Below, one piece after another: positions 30,504 through 41,048 of a stretch of 64,000 nucleotides of DNA. The stretch's first letter is position 1. Each line of letters begins with the position of its first letter. A program made the translations under genes and the position numbers. The DNA is from Notolepis coatsorum (Eukaryota; Chordata; Actinopteri; Aulopiformes; Paralepididae), in assembly GCA_963971535.1 (NCBI GenBank), contig OZ020592.1, forward strand, positions 54,443,150 to 54,507,149, read 5' to 3'. The notes beneath the pieces were generated by a model. That model did not search any database and was not told where the DNA came from. It saw only the letters and a program-made list of their open reading frames with translations.

Positions 30504-30546
30504 GGTCTCTCTACTGGTCTGCGTCAAGGAAGTGGAGTAGGATGTT

Positions 30547-30565
30547 GATCCTGTTTGTGACGCCA
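30547..30565 (-). promoter_or_regulatory. Element E primer-binding site, tRNA-Ser-like
   Basis: On the minus strand TGGCGTCACAAACAGGATC begins two bases after the LTR. It is complementary, with about one mismatch in 18, to the 3' end of vertebrate tRNA-Ser(CGA) as I recall it. Confidence 0.65.
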
Positions 30566-30567
30566 AA

Positions 30568-32328
30568 TGTAGAAGGGTGGATTATCCCTTCTTATGGGAG
30601 TAGTGATACACAGCCACCTGGTAGCAGGATACAATAGAGTTGGATCTATCTGTACCCCCGTCTTTGGCCCGGAACGTCGTTCTGGAGGGCGTGCAACAGG
30701 AGTGGATGGGGCCCAGGATTTACTAACCTGGGGGGTGGTACTCTGGTCTTCCTCGCCTTCCAAGGCGGTCAGCAGTAGCCCCACACACTCTCACTTCCCC
30801 CAGTACCTCCGTCAGCCCTCCCACACCCGGTGACTGTCAGTTCAATAGTTATATTGGGCTTCCCTTTAAGCTGTACCCTTCCTTGACCACCTGTATAGAC
30901 CCTCAATTAATATGCTGCGAATGGGGTGGAAGGGTTAAATAATTATACCAGTCACAAGTATTTACCCGGTCAACAAGGTTAGCATATGATCAGAAATAGA
31001 CACACACACCGTGCTCCCATTTACATCTACTTTATATAAGCCTGGTCAATTATCAGTTACAAGTTGTACTTTATGTGGTTCATATGGCATGTATTCATAA
31101 ACGGCACAGGGTGCTCTCACTTGTATTGTAGGGGAACACTATTCCCAACATAGGCACCTCGTGCTCAATACATTAATAATAAACCCTGCTTGGATTAGGG
31201 AAGACTCAGGCACAAGGTAAGTAGTTCAATGGGAATTCAAGAACGTCACAGTAATGCACAAATACAAAAGAAATCATTTAAATGTGGGCCCACGTTACCA
31301 AATAAAACTTACTCTAAAGCCGGCTTATAATGTTTGGGGTACCCCTAGACACTGGGCGTTAATGTTCGCTCGAATGGATACTGTGGTGGGCACACGAGGT
31401 ACCGTTGTACTTAGCCAAGATGGCGGACCCACTCTCATCACCTCTCGTCCGGGTGACAAGATGGCGTCGGGTGATCCCGCGAGCACAGCCAGGGACAGCA
31501 TGGGCAGTGGTGAAACTGGAGGAGCGTGCTGTGTTGTGGCGACCTCTGCTGGTGGGGAGAGGTGTCCTCTGCGGCGTCGATGAGACGTCCACTGCGGGCT
31601 GCTGTCTGGGCTGGCGCGCTCTAAACTGTTTGGCTACCTTAAACACAGCTAAACTGTGGGTCTTAGTGAACCCTCCTGCTATCGTCGGTACTACTAACGC
31701 AACGTGGCTGTATGCACCACCGGTCTTCAGCCCAGCGCGCCCGGTAGTATACTTGAGTCAATATAGCCGTTAGCAGCATGCTAATACACCGCACACACTG
31801 CTACTATAACATGGACGTTGGTCCTTCTTTCCGTATCGCTTACTCACACACTTCACTATCGCTTGTACTTCTAGGATAACACGTTATCTAGCAAGTACTC
31901 TCTATCACCCGTCGCTCTCCAACGGGGCTCTTCAACATCACTCTTCCAACGGGGCTCTTCCTGAGCACACGCCCGTTGCGACCGTTCATGTCCGAGTTCA
32001 CTGTCAAAGAGGACTTCCTGGTGCTCCGCCCTCCAGGTAATCATCTCTTGCTCGTTGCTTCTCTCTCCTCCGCTCCACCTGCCACCACTGCCCCCTGCTG
32101 GCAACCGCAACTGATCCCACTATAGGACCACTCCAGAAAGGGAGAAAGATGCTTCAATGTTATGTTAGTGATCCATATCGAAGCCGGAGAAAGAGTAGCA
32201 CCTCGCATCATTAGTAGTCCGGGCGAGATATCAAAAGGAACACTGTTTATCACACTTTATACACACACAGGGGAAGTAACAGTTAGTCAGCACTTCTGAA
32301 TACTTAGCAGAATATTCAGGATGCTACA
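30568..32328 (-). repeat. Element E 5' LTR (minus orientation), 1761 bp
   Basis: Edges TGTAGAAGGG and GGATGCTACA. It retains the empty hAT site. TATATAA lies near 31032, and two AAGATGGCG motifs sit at 31417-31425 and 31458-31466. Short open frames within it are mirrored in the other LTR and are not genes. Confidence 0.85.
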
Positions 32329-33840
32329 CATGTATAAAAAGGTTAAAACTAAGGGAAGGCTTTCGTGAAGAGGTATGTTTTAAGTCCTCTTTTAAAGGAA
32401 AAAGTGGTCTGTGGTGCTCTGAGGTAGTCAGGGAGGGCATTCCATAGGCGAGGAGCAGCCGAGCAGAAGGCCCTGAGCAGCTTGGTCCTGGGGGGAAGGA
32501 GGCGGTTTGTGTTGGCGGAGCGAAGGTTACAAGTGGAGGGTTCTGGGGTGAGGAGATCTTTGAGGTAGGGGGGGGGGGCATTTCCGTGGATGCATTGATG
32601 GGTCAGAAGGGATATTTTGTATTCAGTCCGGGTGGTGATGGGGAGCTAGTGAAGTGAGTGGAGGATGGGTGTGATGTGGTCGTGTTTACGCACTCTCATC
32701 AGGATCCTAGCAGCGCTGTTCTGAATGTATTGGAGTCTCTGGAAACTCTTGCTAGGAATCCCGATGATAAGTGCGTTACAGTAATCCAGCCTGGAGGAGA
32801 CAAAGGCGTGGACCAGTTTTTCTGCATCTGAGAGGGTGAGTGTGGGACGGATTTTGGAAATGTTCCTGAGGTGTAAAAAGGAGATTTTACATATGTGTTT
32901 GATGTGGGTCTCGAAATGTAGGTGACATTTTTACACCCAGGTTTGTGACGGTAGATGAGAGGGGAAGGTCATGACCGGAGAAGGAGATGCTGGTGATGTG
33001 GGAAGATTGGACCTGGTGGGGGGTACCAATTAGGATGGCTTCTGTTTTTGAGCTGTTTAACTGTAGGAAGTTTGATTTCATCCACGACTTTGTCTCCTCC
33101 AGGCAGGAAGTGAGGGTGGATGATGTGGATGATGATGGCAGGGCCGCAGATGATGGGGGTGGTGATGGCAGGGCTGCAGAGGGGGGATAGTCCGTTTTAA
33201 GGTACAGTTGTGTGTCATCAGTGTAGCAATGGAAAGAGATTCCATGCTGGCTGATGACACAGCCGAGGGGGAGCAGGTAGAGGGTAAAGAGGATGGGGCA
33301 GAGGACGGATCCTTGGGGGACACCACAGGTGACAGGGAAGGTCCGGGATTTTTCCCTCCCAAGGAGACGTACTCGGTTCTGTCGGAGAGGTAGGATTGGA
33401 ACCAGTTGAGGGTGGAGTCAGAGATTCCAATGGAGAGTAGACGGTTGAGGAGGATTTGATGGTCAATGGTGTCGAAGGCTGCGGTTAGATCAAGCAGGCT
33501 GAGGAGTGAAGGGGAGCCAGCATCAGCCGCCATCAACAGGTCGTTGGTGACCCTGATGAGTGCTGTTTCAGTGCTGTGGGCAGTGCGGAAGCCAGACTGG
33601 AACTTCTCTGCGATATTATTGCATTGGAGATGGTCCTGGAGCTGTGCAGCTGCTGCTTTTTCCAGGACCTTGGAAAGGAAGGGGAGGTTTGAGATGGGTC
33701 TGTAGTTTGCAATGACTGCCGGGTCCGAGGTGGGTTTTTTGAGGCAGGGTATGATGATGGCAGTTTTTAATGCGGAGGGAATGTGGCCAGACTGGAGGGA
33801 AAGGTTTATGATTTTGGTGATCAGGCATTACTAATAGACA
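32329..33840 (-). pseudogene. LINE D body with broken reverse transcriptase
   Basis: Minus-strand fragments of a non-LTR reverse transcriptase. Sequence upstream of 33536 (33840-33540) covers the domain start. Then SLLDLTAAFDTIDHQILLNR (motif A, near 33490) and TLNWFQSYLSDRTEYVSLG appear; motif C lies in another frame near 33230. A later segment (33081-32887) reads MKSNFLQLNSSKTEAILIG. Frameshifts separate these parts, and a short GATGATG-rich repeat (33115-33185) interrupts them. The 3' UTR runs from about 32880 to 32333 and resumes at 25117. This is an old copy. Confidence 0.7.
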
Positions 33841-34320
33841 ACAGAGTAGAGTGAAACAGGGTTGAACAATTCAGCGTCGACATCATCAACATTCATATAA
33901 TCAACTATTATATGAAATACATTGTTCAAAATTAAAGGTGCTATAGAGATAACATTCAGTCACTACATGTCGCACTAGAGCACCAGCATGTAATTTTTCT
34001 AATCAGGTGCATTCCATGTGGGGAAATGGGAAGTAGGGAGGGGATACATGCAGGCAACATGAAAACAACAACATTAATTTTGGACTAGCAAATTTTTTTT
34101 CAATTATGAATTCATTATTCATAATTTGGGGGGGAAAAGCAATACTTTTATTCCACACCTTTCTTAAATCTCTGGATGTTTTGCTTTTTAAACGTTTACT
34201 CTACATAAACATTTGATCTATAGCACCTTTAAATAAAGAATAACCTCTGAATATAGACAGTTTCAAAGTGAACTAAAAGGAGCCAAGTTTATTTATTCTA
34301 TTTTAAACTTACAATACCAC
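33841..34320. other. Spacer, no gene seen
   Basis: AT-rich unique-looking sequence without recognisable coding potential or repeat family. Confidence 0.4.
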
Positions 34321-35311
34321 TTAACTCATTGACCGCCACGCTGTTTTCCCATCTCTACTCAATGGCGCCAGCGTTATTGACCATTTTAGCGACGTTGACC
34401 CATCGTGTGTTCTGTATTATAGCTATGGAGACAATAGTATGGCTCATTTGACAGGCATTGTTCATAGTCCAACACTGACTAATCAGTTCATCTCTACATA
34501 CTTTAGTTTGTGCGCTATTCCATGCTAAACATCGCCCCTTTCCAAAATAATCCAGTATTTTTTCATAGATCGCGAGATATGGCGCGTTATATGCATTATG
34601 CCCAAATCGTTCATGTTGCTCGCCTGAAACCCCAAATACTTCGGAATCAAAGGTATATACCATATACATATGGGAGGGGGGGTCGTTACCAAAAGCAAAC
34701 TGCGATCGTTACCAAAAGCATGTTTTAGGTCCTGTAAAATACGACACTGTGATCGGTACAAAAGCATGTTTTAAAAAAAAGAAAATTATTATCTTTATTA
34801 GCATTTTACAGCTTTTCTCCTGGTCACGCAGGACCGATAGAGGAGGGGGAGAGCGGGAGGAGAAGAGGGGAAGACATGCGGCTTCGCGACTCAGCGCGCT
34901 ACTGTATATGGTCTGCTACTGGAGCGCCCTACAAAAGCATGTTTTAGGTTAAAGAAAATACCAGCAGGTTACCTAAAATAGACCTTACCTCAGTCAGAAG
35001 GTACTCCAAAATTAATAAATCCCAGTCGTCCCATGGCGATCACAATTACTCGTGTATATTGGGCATGGCTATCATAAAGGAAAGAATAGGTCTGAGGCAC
35101 CAAATCTCCGACCAATTGCTATGTCCTGATCCACTCCGAGGCGGAAGCAGCCAGAGGTAACTCAGTACTGGAAGACAACTGATATACCCAGTTCAAAAGG
35201 TAGGTGATACTGCCACCTGGCGGGATTATATTTGATCGTTCTATCTCGGGTATGGCGCTCAACCGTTGGCGACTAAACCCGAGATATGTCGGGTTTGGCG
35301 CAGATAGAGTT
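34321..35311. mobile_element. TTAA-flanked piggyBac-like element
   Basis: Bounded by TTAA at 34321-34324 and 35308-35311. The left end is TTAACTCATTGACCGCCA and the right end, reversed, is TTAACTCTATCTGCGCCA, so the termini match at about two thirds of positions. A hairpin near the right end pairs TATCTCGGGT (35243) with ACCCGAGATA (35277). No transposase is seen. The interior holds repeated ACCAAAAGCATGTTTTA (34690-34945). It might be two separate ends rather than one element. Confidence 0.45.
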
Positions 35312-36356
<1,045 letters not shown>

Positions 36357-36431
36357 GAGACCATGAGCTGAAGTCCAGAGGAGACAGAGGAAAATGAGTG
36401 TACGGTTAGATTCACATGCTGTCCTCTAACA

Positions 36432-36737
36432 CATTGGTTCTCAGCGCGGGATATAGGGAGCCCTGGGGGTTCTCAAAGGGGTTCCAGGGGGTCCCCAGCT
36501 CATTTTACTAATATTTTATTCACTAGACGTGAACAAGAGCATGTCTAAGAATGACTATTCTGAGCATAGGCTTCACTCGCTCCACTGTTATCTCCCCACA
36601 TACGTACTACATTATAGACAAGGTTATGGAATTCTGGACTAAATCTAACTACAAATACCTTCTTAGATGGGGTCCCTGACCTATTACTTGTCAAGTTGGG
36701 GGTCCAAGTTGGGGGTTGAAATGTTTTGAGAGCCACT
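36432..36737. mobile_element. hAT-like MITE relic
   Basis: The left end is CATTGGTTCTCAG and the right end TTTTGAGAGCCACT, which are imperfect reverse complements of the CAGTGGTTCTCAA type common in vertebrate hAT MITEs. The interior is G-rich (GGGGTTCCAGGGGGTCCCC) without transposase. I could not establish the 8-bp duplication. Confidence 0.45.
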
Positions 36738-37208
36738 ACTCTTTATGTCCGAGCCTCAAAGGAATTCTTTAGTCATTGTATTAATTATGGCTGCACGATT
36801 TGGTGTGCGATTGCGATTATGGTGGACAATATTGTGATTGCGATATAATAAATAAATGGTGTTTACTGAGATTACTGACATTTTGTTATTTCTCAACTCA
36901 AACATACAAACTTAACTAAATGCAATTTTTATATAAGAAAAATAGGGCTGTCAATATTAACATGTAAATATTTTTATTACATTTTTTTATTTTTTCCTAA
37001 CCATTTTGTGACCACAACATTGCGTGATGTGCGCAAATATATGTATGCATATATATAGCTCTATAACGATTTAGACATTTAATGCAAGAAATTGCAGGCT
37101 TTCACTCTGACACATTCAGCACACACACCTTTAAATCTTTTTAGAAATTTTTGCATTTTTACAGCTTTTTACAGGCGGAGATAAATAATCTGAGAAGATA
37201 TGGGGGGA
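36738..37208. other. Spacer, no gene seen
   Basis: AT-rich. The start (TGGCTGCACGATTTGGTGTGCG, 36788) resembles the beginning of a common fish repeat with GCGATTATGG, but I cannot define its edges. Confidence 0.35.
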
Positions 37209-37300
37209 AGACATCCAGTAAATGTCGCCGGTTCCGGGAGTCGAATACGGTACAGCTGTGTAGCACCGCAGTGCGTTACGTGGTGCGCCACCCTGGCACC
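37209..37300 (-). mobile_element. tRNA-like SINE fragment
   Basis: On the minus strand a sequence with TGGCGCAC..ACGCACTGCGG and, about 45 bases on, TATTCGACTCCC resembles the A and B boxes of a tRNA-derived SINE head. No clear tail. Confidence 0.4.
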
Positions 37301-37346
37301 CTCACACACACCTTTTTTTGCGGTTATATAATTGCACAGGTTTTTG

Positions 37347-37378
37347 CACACACAAACACACACACACACACACACACA
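37347..37378. repeat. (CA)n microsatellite, short
   Basis: About 14 CA units with one AA interruption. Confidence 0.85.
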
Positions 37379-37419
37379 ATATGAGGGGCCGTTTAGGCCA
37401 TATACCGTCACTTAAATCA

Positions 37420-37600
37420 TACGTATGCTATTGAAAAACGTGTGTGTATACCATTGAAATCTGTCACGTATGCTAGTGAAAAGCTTGTGCGTATATACAA
37501 ACACTGTCGCGTATGCTACTGAAAGCTGTCACGTATGCTACTGAAACGTTCTTACGTATACTACTGAGATCTGTTACGTATGCTACAGAGAAATATGCAA
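37420..37600. repeat. Degenerate minisatellite, TACGTATGCTA units
   Basis: Around six units of 25-35 bp, each with (T/C)ACGTATGCTA(C/T)TGAAA followed by a variable part, lie in direct order. Each contains the self-complementary core TACGTA or a close variant. Confidence 0.65.
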
Positions 37601-37721
37601 ATAATTTTTAATTTATGCAAATGTTTTATTTATATATATGTATAAAAAAGTTTGTATATACGTATAAATAGTTAGTATGTGTGTATAAATAGTTAGTATG
37701 TGTGTGAAACGTTACGGATAT

Positions 37722-37785
37722 TGACGTCATCGGAAGTCGTCACTTCTGTCGTCACCAGTTAGACTTCCGTTTAAGACTTCACATG
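37722..37785 (+). promoter_or_regulatory. CRE and ETS motifs of a possible CpG-type promoter
   Basis: TGACGTCA (37722-37729) is directly followed by TCGGAAGT, a cAMP-response element next to an ETS site, with a second reversed ETS-like ACTTCCG near 37763. Such pairs are typical of TATA-less vertebrate promoters. It precedes the reading frame at 38270, with the TRIM element inserted in between. Confidence 0.4.
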
Positions 37786-37789
37786 TTCA

Positions 37790-38253
37790 TGTAGCCGGTA
37801 CAACACTGTACGTGCCAAACACTTCGACCATGCCTTGAGTGGGAGTCGAACCCTGGGCGTCCGCACCGGGGCCAGCAACACAGACCGCTGTGCCAAGAAA
37901 GGATATCCTCTCTAAGCGCTCAATCTGGATGCCTCAGGGGAGTGAGTTTTACTTCTATGTACCGTAGTCACACTATCGCGGTACATATCCGTTACATTCA
38001 CGCCCCCTAAACTCACACCACTCAGGCATCCGGGTCACGGCACCACTGTAGCCGGTACAACACTGTACCTGCCAAACACTTCAACCATGCCTTGAGTGGG
38101 AGTCGAACCCCGGGCGTCCGCACCGGGGCCAGCAACACAGACCGCTGTGCCAAGAAAGGATATCCTCTCTAAGCGCTCAGTCTGGATGCCTCAGGGGAGT
38201 GAGTTTTACTTCTATGTACCGTAGTCACACTATCGCGGTACATATCTGTTACA
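37790..38253 (-). mobile_element. TRIM: miniature LTR retrotransposon with tRNA-like LTRs
   Basis: Two 207-bp direct repeats (37790-37996 and 38047-38253) differ at five positions and have TG...CA edges (TGTAGCCGG, GTTACA). They are separated by only 50 bp. Flanks carry TTCA on each side (37786-37789, 38254-38257). On the minus strand the 50-bp interior begins, one base after the LTR, with TGGTGCCGTGACCCGGAT (38045-38028), the tRNA-His primer site with one mismatch, and ends with the G-rich TTTAGGGGGCGTGAA next to the other LTR (37997-38011). There is no coding capacity, so replication would rely on another element. Each LTR holds tRNA-type A and B boxes (separate entry). Confidence 0.8.
37842..37895 (-). 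promoter_or_regulatory. Pol III type-2 promoter boxes inside the TRIM LTR
   Basis: On the minus strand TGGCACAGCGG (37895-37885) matches the A-box consensus at all defined positions, and GGTTCGACTCC (37852-37842) matches the B box. Their starts are 43 bases apart, as in tRNA genes. The acceptor and T stems no longer pair well, so it is tRNA-derived rather than a tRNA gene. The second LTR has the same boxes at 38152-38142 and 38109-38099. Confidence 0.75.
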
Positions 38254-38269
38254 TTCACATGTGCTCAGA

Positions 38270-38572
38270 ATGGCAGACGGCGTAGAGAGGAGACGAGATG
38301 GCGGAAATCAGTTTGTTGCTATCGCGACAGTACTTGTGACCCAATTGCAGAACTTGCTTCAGTCACAGAATCAGTCGTTAATTAACTCGATAACAAACTC
38401 TGTATCACCTTCTGTGAGACCTTCTGATGAATCTGTTGGATTGGAAATTAGTTCTCTCTACCGACCTGGCGCGTCTACTAACAGAATGCAACTACGTGAC
38501 AACGACATGCGTGATTATTGTCCACGGTATGAAACCACTGCCACTTACTCTTCGTGGAAGTCCAAAGGATGA
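38270..38572 (+). CDS. Hypothetical 100-codon protein, possible host first exon
   Basis: An ATG at 38270 opens a frame to TGA 38570-38572 (start MADGVERRRDGG, a hydrophobic/Gln-rich stretch FVAIATVLVTQLQNLLQSQN, a Ser/Asn-rich middle, end YSSWKSKG). The composition is not that of a repeat. It lies 17 bases right of the TRIM element, and a CRE/ETS motif pair is upstream of the TRIM. A donor-like AAAG|GTTAGT follows at 38577-38579, just after the stop, and another, ACG|GTATGA, lies inside the frame near 38528, so the frame could be the first exon of a spliced gene. I do not recognise the protein. Confidence 0.35.
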   Translation: MADGVERRRDGGNQFVAIATVLVTQLQNLLQSQNQSLINSITNSVSPSVRPSDESVGLEISSLYRPGASTNRMQLRDNDMRDYCPRYETTATYSSWKSKG

Positions 38573-38578
38573 CAAAGG

Positions 38579-38690
38579 TTAGTTAAATTGTGCATGTGTG
38601 CTAATGCTATTATCGTTAGCTAGCGCAATGAATGTTAGTTAAATTGTGCATGTGTGCTAATGCTATTATCGTTAGCTAGCGCAACATAAC
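38579..38690. repeat. 54-bp tandem duplication
   Basis: The unit GTTAGTTAAATTGTGCATG..CGTTAGCTAGCGCAA occurs twice in a row with almost no differences, right after the donor-like site, so each copy begins with a GTTAGT donor-like sequence. Confidence 0.85.
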
Positions 38691-39011
38691 GTTAGTTGGT
38701 CGTGAGTGAAAGTAAGATGTATTTTCTTTTGACATAAGTTTGAGAGTTTCCACGTTACTATTCGTTTGGGGTATGTAATGTAATGTATATATAGCAACTC
38801 GTTAAATTAATTAATATTAGCACCGAGTCAGCGCACAGAGTTACACTAGTTGCTGGGGGAAACATGCACCCCCGGGTACATTGTGAACGCAAAGTGGCTG
38901 GCGGCTAATGTTAGCTACGTTAAACCAGACAAATAGTAGCTACATGCTAAGCTAACGTTAATTATATCATATCGAACCGATAGGAGCTTATCTATGCTTG
39001 CACCTCATGGT
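38691..39011. other. Spacer, no gene seen
   Basis: GTTAGC-rich spacer; no coding region or repeat boundary identified. Confidence 0.4.
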
Positions 39012-39351
39012 ACCTCAACATTTTTTTTTTTTTTTTTTTTTTATATTTTTTGCACAAATCTCTCCAATATTCAAAACATCTCTTTCCACATCATCATATG
39101 CAATTTCCAGGATTTGCCTTTTTCTTTTTTTGTAAGAACATACAAAACATGTAAAGGACTCATACAAATACATTAACAACTGACATGGAAAATAAAAAAA
39201 TACTTACGAAAAAAGAAACATACTATACTATACATTATGCGTATACATCCCTGATATATATACTTTGCATGTAGACCGAACTACCTTCGAGCAGGTATGT
39301 GCTGCATCCTCTATCGGGATGCCACCCTTCTCCATAACCTCAACATTTTTT
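39012..39351 (-). mobile_element. Retroposed insertion with 15-bp target duplication
   Basis: ACCTCAACATTTTTT occurs at 39012-39026 and 39337-39351. Between them, on the minus strand, is about 300 bp ending in an A tract (T run 39021-39042), preceded by ATATAAAAAA-type sequence. A long duplication and poly(A) tail indicate L1-type target-primed insertion. The body has no frame and looks like a LINE 3' UTR or an L1-mobilised RNA; I do not recognise it. Confidence 0.75.
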
Positions 39352-40133
39352 AAACGTTAGCAAGCTAGTGAGCTCTCGTTGCCACAGACAGCTATGTTGT
39401 TCATGTTGACGACATGACAAGCGACACTGTATATAAACTCTTAAAACTCATAAACTGTTTAGTCTTTTTAGTCAAGTTAGTCTGTTAGGTTATGAAAGTC
39501 TGTGGGTATTGTATGACTTCAGCAATAATCATGAGCATTATAAAATAAAACACACATGGCATGGTGGAATACCATAAACATATTTCTTGATGTTTCCTTT
39601 TTTAAGTAAGTAAAGAGGCCTATGTTCATATCGGTGAGCACAATTTGTAACACAAAAAGAGAGATGTGTAGCCTATTTCAGGGCTGTACAGTGTGAGATA
39701 TTTGTCGCACGTGCTACAGCAACATCGGTCTGTGCGATGAATGGATTTACTTCAGTAGCACTGGTGCGATAGGCATTCGGTTCATATCGATACTCGTATT
39801 TTGAAATCCTGTGGCAAGTCTGATTTCCGCCCAAGCACAGCTCCAGCAATAATATCTATGGCTCCGGCAGCTAACAACGTTTGGTTCATATCGATACTCT
39901 TATTTTGAAAATCCTGTGGAGTCGTATCCGCTCGGCTCAACAGCACACGGCAGTAGTGTCTGAAACAGAGCAAGGCTAGTGTGCCTATTTCGCGACCCAA
40001 AACAAATCCCTGCTGTTTTATTCCGCAACGGGTCAAATGCATCTAACATACTTTGCAATCCTCGCCATTCCTTTATGACCACGTCGCGGTAAAGACCGGA
40101 ATTAACGTTACATTAGCGTAAGCTAACAACAAG
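39352..40133. other. Spacer with a short direct repeat
   Basis: GGTTCATATCGATACTC(G/T)TATTTTGAAA occurs near 39779 and 39882, each followed by TCCTGTGG. Otherwise no feature; minus-strand frames at 39782-40082 have no known domain. Confidence 0.4.
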
Positions 40134-40218
40134 CTAACCCCGTTCAGAGCTATAGACAGAGAACAGCAGACGGGCAGAGTGAGGACTGGGGAAGGGAAGG
40201 GGCAGGCATTCTCCCTTC

Positions 40219-40220
<2 letters not shown>

Positions 40221-40304
<84 letters not shown>
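40221..40304. repeat. (GT)n microsatellite ending the Copia fragment
   Basis: About 42 GT units, followed by CGCGGCGGCTGGG, which encodes (minus) the last Copia residues (PAAA). Confidence 0.95.
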
Positions 40305-40308
<4 letters not shown>

Positions 40309-40309
40309 G

Positions 40310-40898
40310 CGGCTGGGTGGGTGTCTTCCGAGGCCTCAAAGTTCCTTAACTTAGCCTTGAACTGTCCCAACGTCATGTCCATTGAACCTTGTGTTACCAG
40401 GAGTGTGAACGGTTTGTACAGCTCCGGTAGTCCTCTCATTATCATCGCCATCATTAGCCCATCGCTTGGTGCTTCTCCGGCACTCCTCAGTGGCGTCGTG
40501 ATCTGCTCCGCTCTGTTGACGTATTCGGTCACGGTCTCGGTGGTCCCCTTCCTCAGGCCCGTTAGTGCTATGTAGAGGGCCACGACTCTGGGTCTTCCTC
40601 GCCCGATGAAATGCTCTCTCAATACCGCCAGGCTTTCTCGGCCTCGGTCTTTAGTGTCGCGGAATATCAGCCCCAGGCTGGTGTCGTCGAGCATCGGCGC
40701 TAACTCACAGTACGCGCTTGCGTTACGCTGGTCGTCCAGGGCTTGCTCTTCCGCCGTCAGTTCTCCTGTGGGGGCCGCCAGGATCGTCTCCTTCAGCCCC
40801 GCCCCGTGCATGCAGCACAGCATGCGCTCTTCCCAGAGCTCATAGTTCTCTGCTTTTCCATTGAATGTCGGCCATTTGTCCCTTCTCTTGTTTTCCAT
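40310..40898 (-). CDS. Copia Gag, N-terminal 200 codons
   Basis: From the ATG at 40898 the frame encodes the Ty1/Copia Gag domain (UBN2/Retrotran_gag type): KWPTFNGKAENYELWEERM, LDDTSLGLIFRDTKDRGRES, LREHFIGRGRPRVVALYIAL, VTEYVNRAEQITTPLRSAG, IMRGLPELYKPFTLLVTQG and GQFKAKLRNFEASED. Gag would assemble the transposon particle. The zinc knuckle expected next is missing because the sequence passes into a CA/GT microsatellite (giving a meaningless His-Thr run) and then unrelated sequence to a stop at 40134. The Gag part itself has no stop. Confidence 0.8.
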
Positions 40899-41034
40899 CC
40901 TATTCGTTAGTGGTATGCTTAGCTTTTGCTCTTGTTGGCCTAGCGTCTAGCCACGCGGTGCTCCCGGTGCTAACCTAGCCTATACTTCAGCTAAGCTTGC
41001 TACAGTACCTCCACTATTTTCGCCCCGGCGTTAT

Positions 41035-41048
41035 CTGGGCCCATAACC
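41035..41048 (-). promoter_or_regulatory. Copia primer site, half-tRNA from initiator tRNA-Met
   Basis: On the minus strand GGTTATGGGCCCAG directly follows the LTR. It is complementary to the anticodon stem-loop (CTGGGCCCATAACC) of initiator tRNA-Met, not to its 3' end. Internal priming by a cleaved iMet tRNA is a hallmark of copia. The other copy has the same site at 63228-63241. Confidence 0.8.

Larger units (their letters stand above)
25122..32328 (-). mobile_element. LTR retrotransposon E (YBX1-bearing), 7.2 kb, minus strand
   Basis: LTRs at 25122-27255 and 30568-32328 enclose 27256-30567. Target duplication is CATG (25118-25121 and 32329-32332), inside LINE D. On the minus strand the order is 5' LTR, tRNA-Ser-like primer site, gag, in-frame UAG, zinc knuckle, protease, a remnant of RNase H end and linker, a YBX1-like segment, integrase C-terminal tail, purine tract, 3' LTR. 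Reverse transcriptase, most of RNase H and the integrase core are absent, so the element needs enzymes supplied in trans. A related solo LTR is at 49871-52771. The class is Ty3/Gypsy-like or retrovirus-like; I cannot fix it further. Confidence 0.85.

Noticed and set aside
27320..30540. Plus-strand open frames up to 257 codons across element E
   Set aside because: Antisense shadows of the GC-rich minus-strand gag, protease and YBX1-like frames.
37842..37895. A functional tRNA gene in the TRIM LTR
   Set aside because: A and B boxes match, but the acceptor and T stems do not pair, so it is only tRNA-derived.
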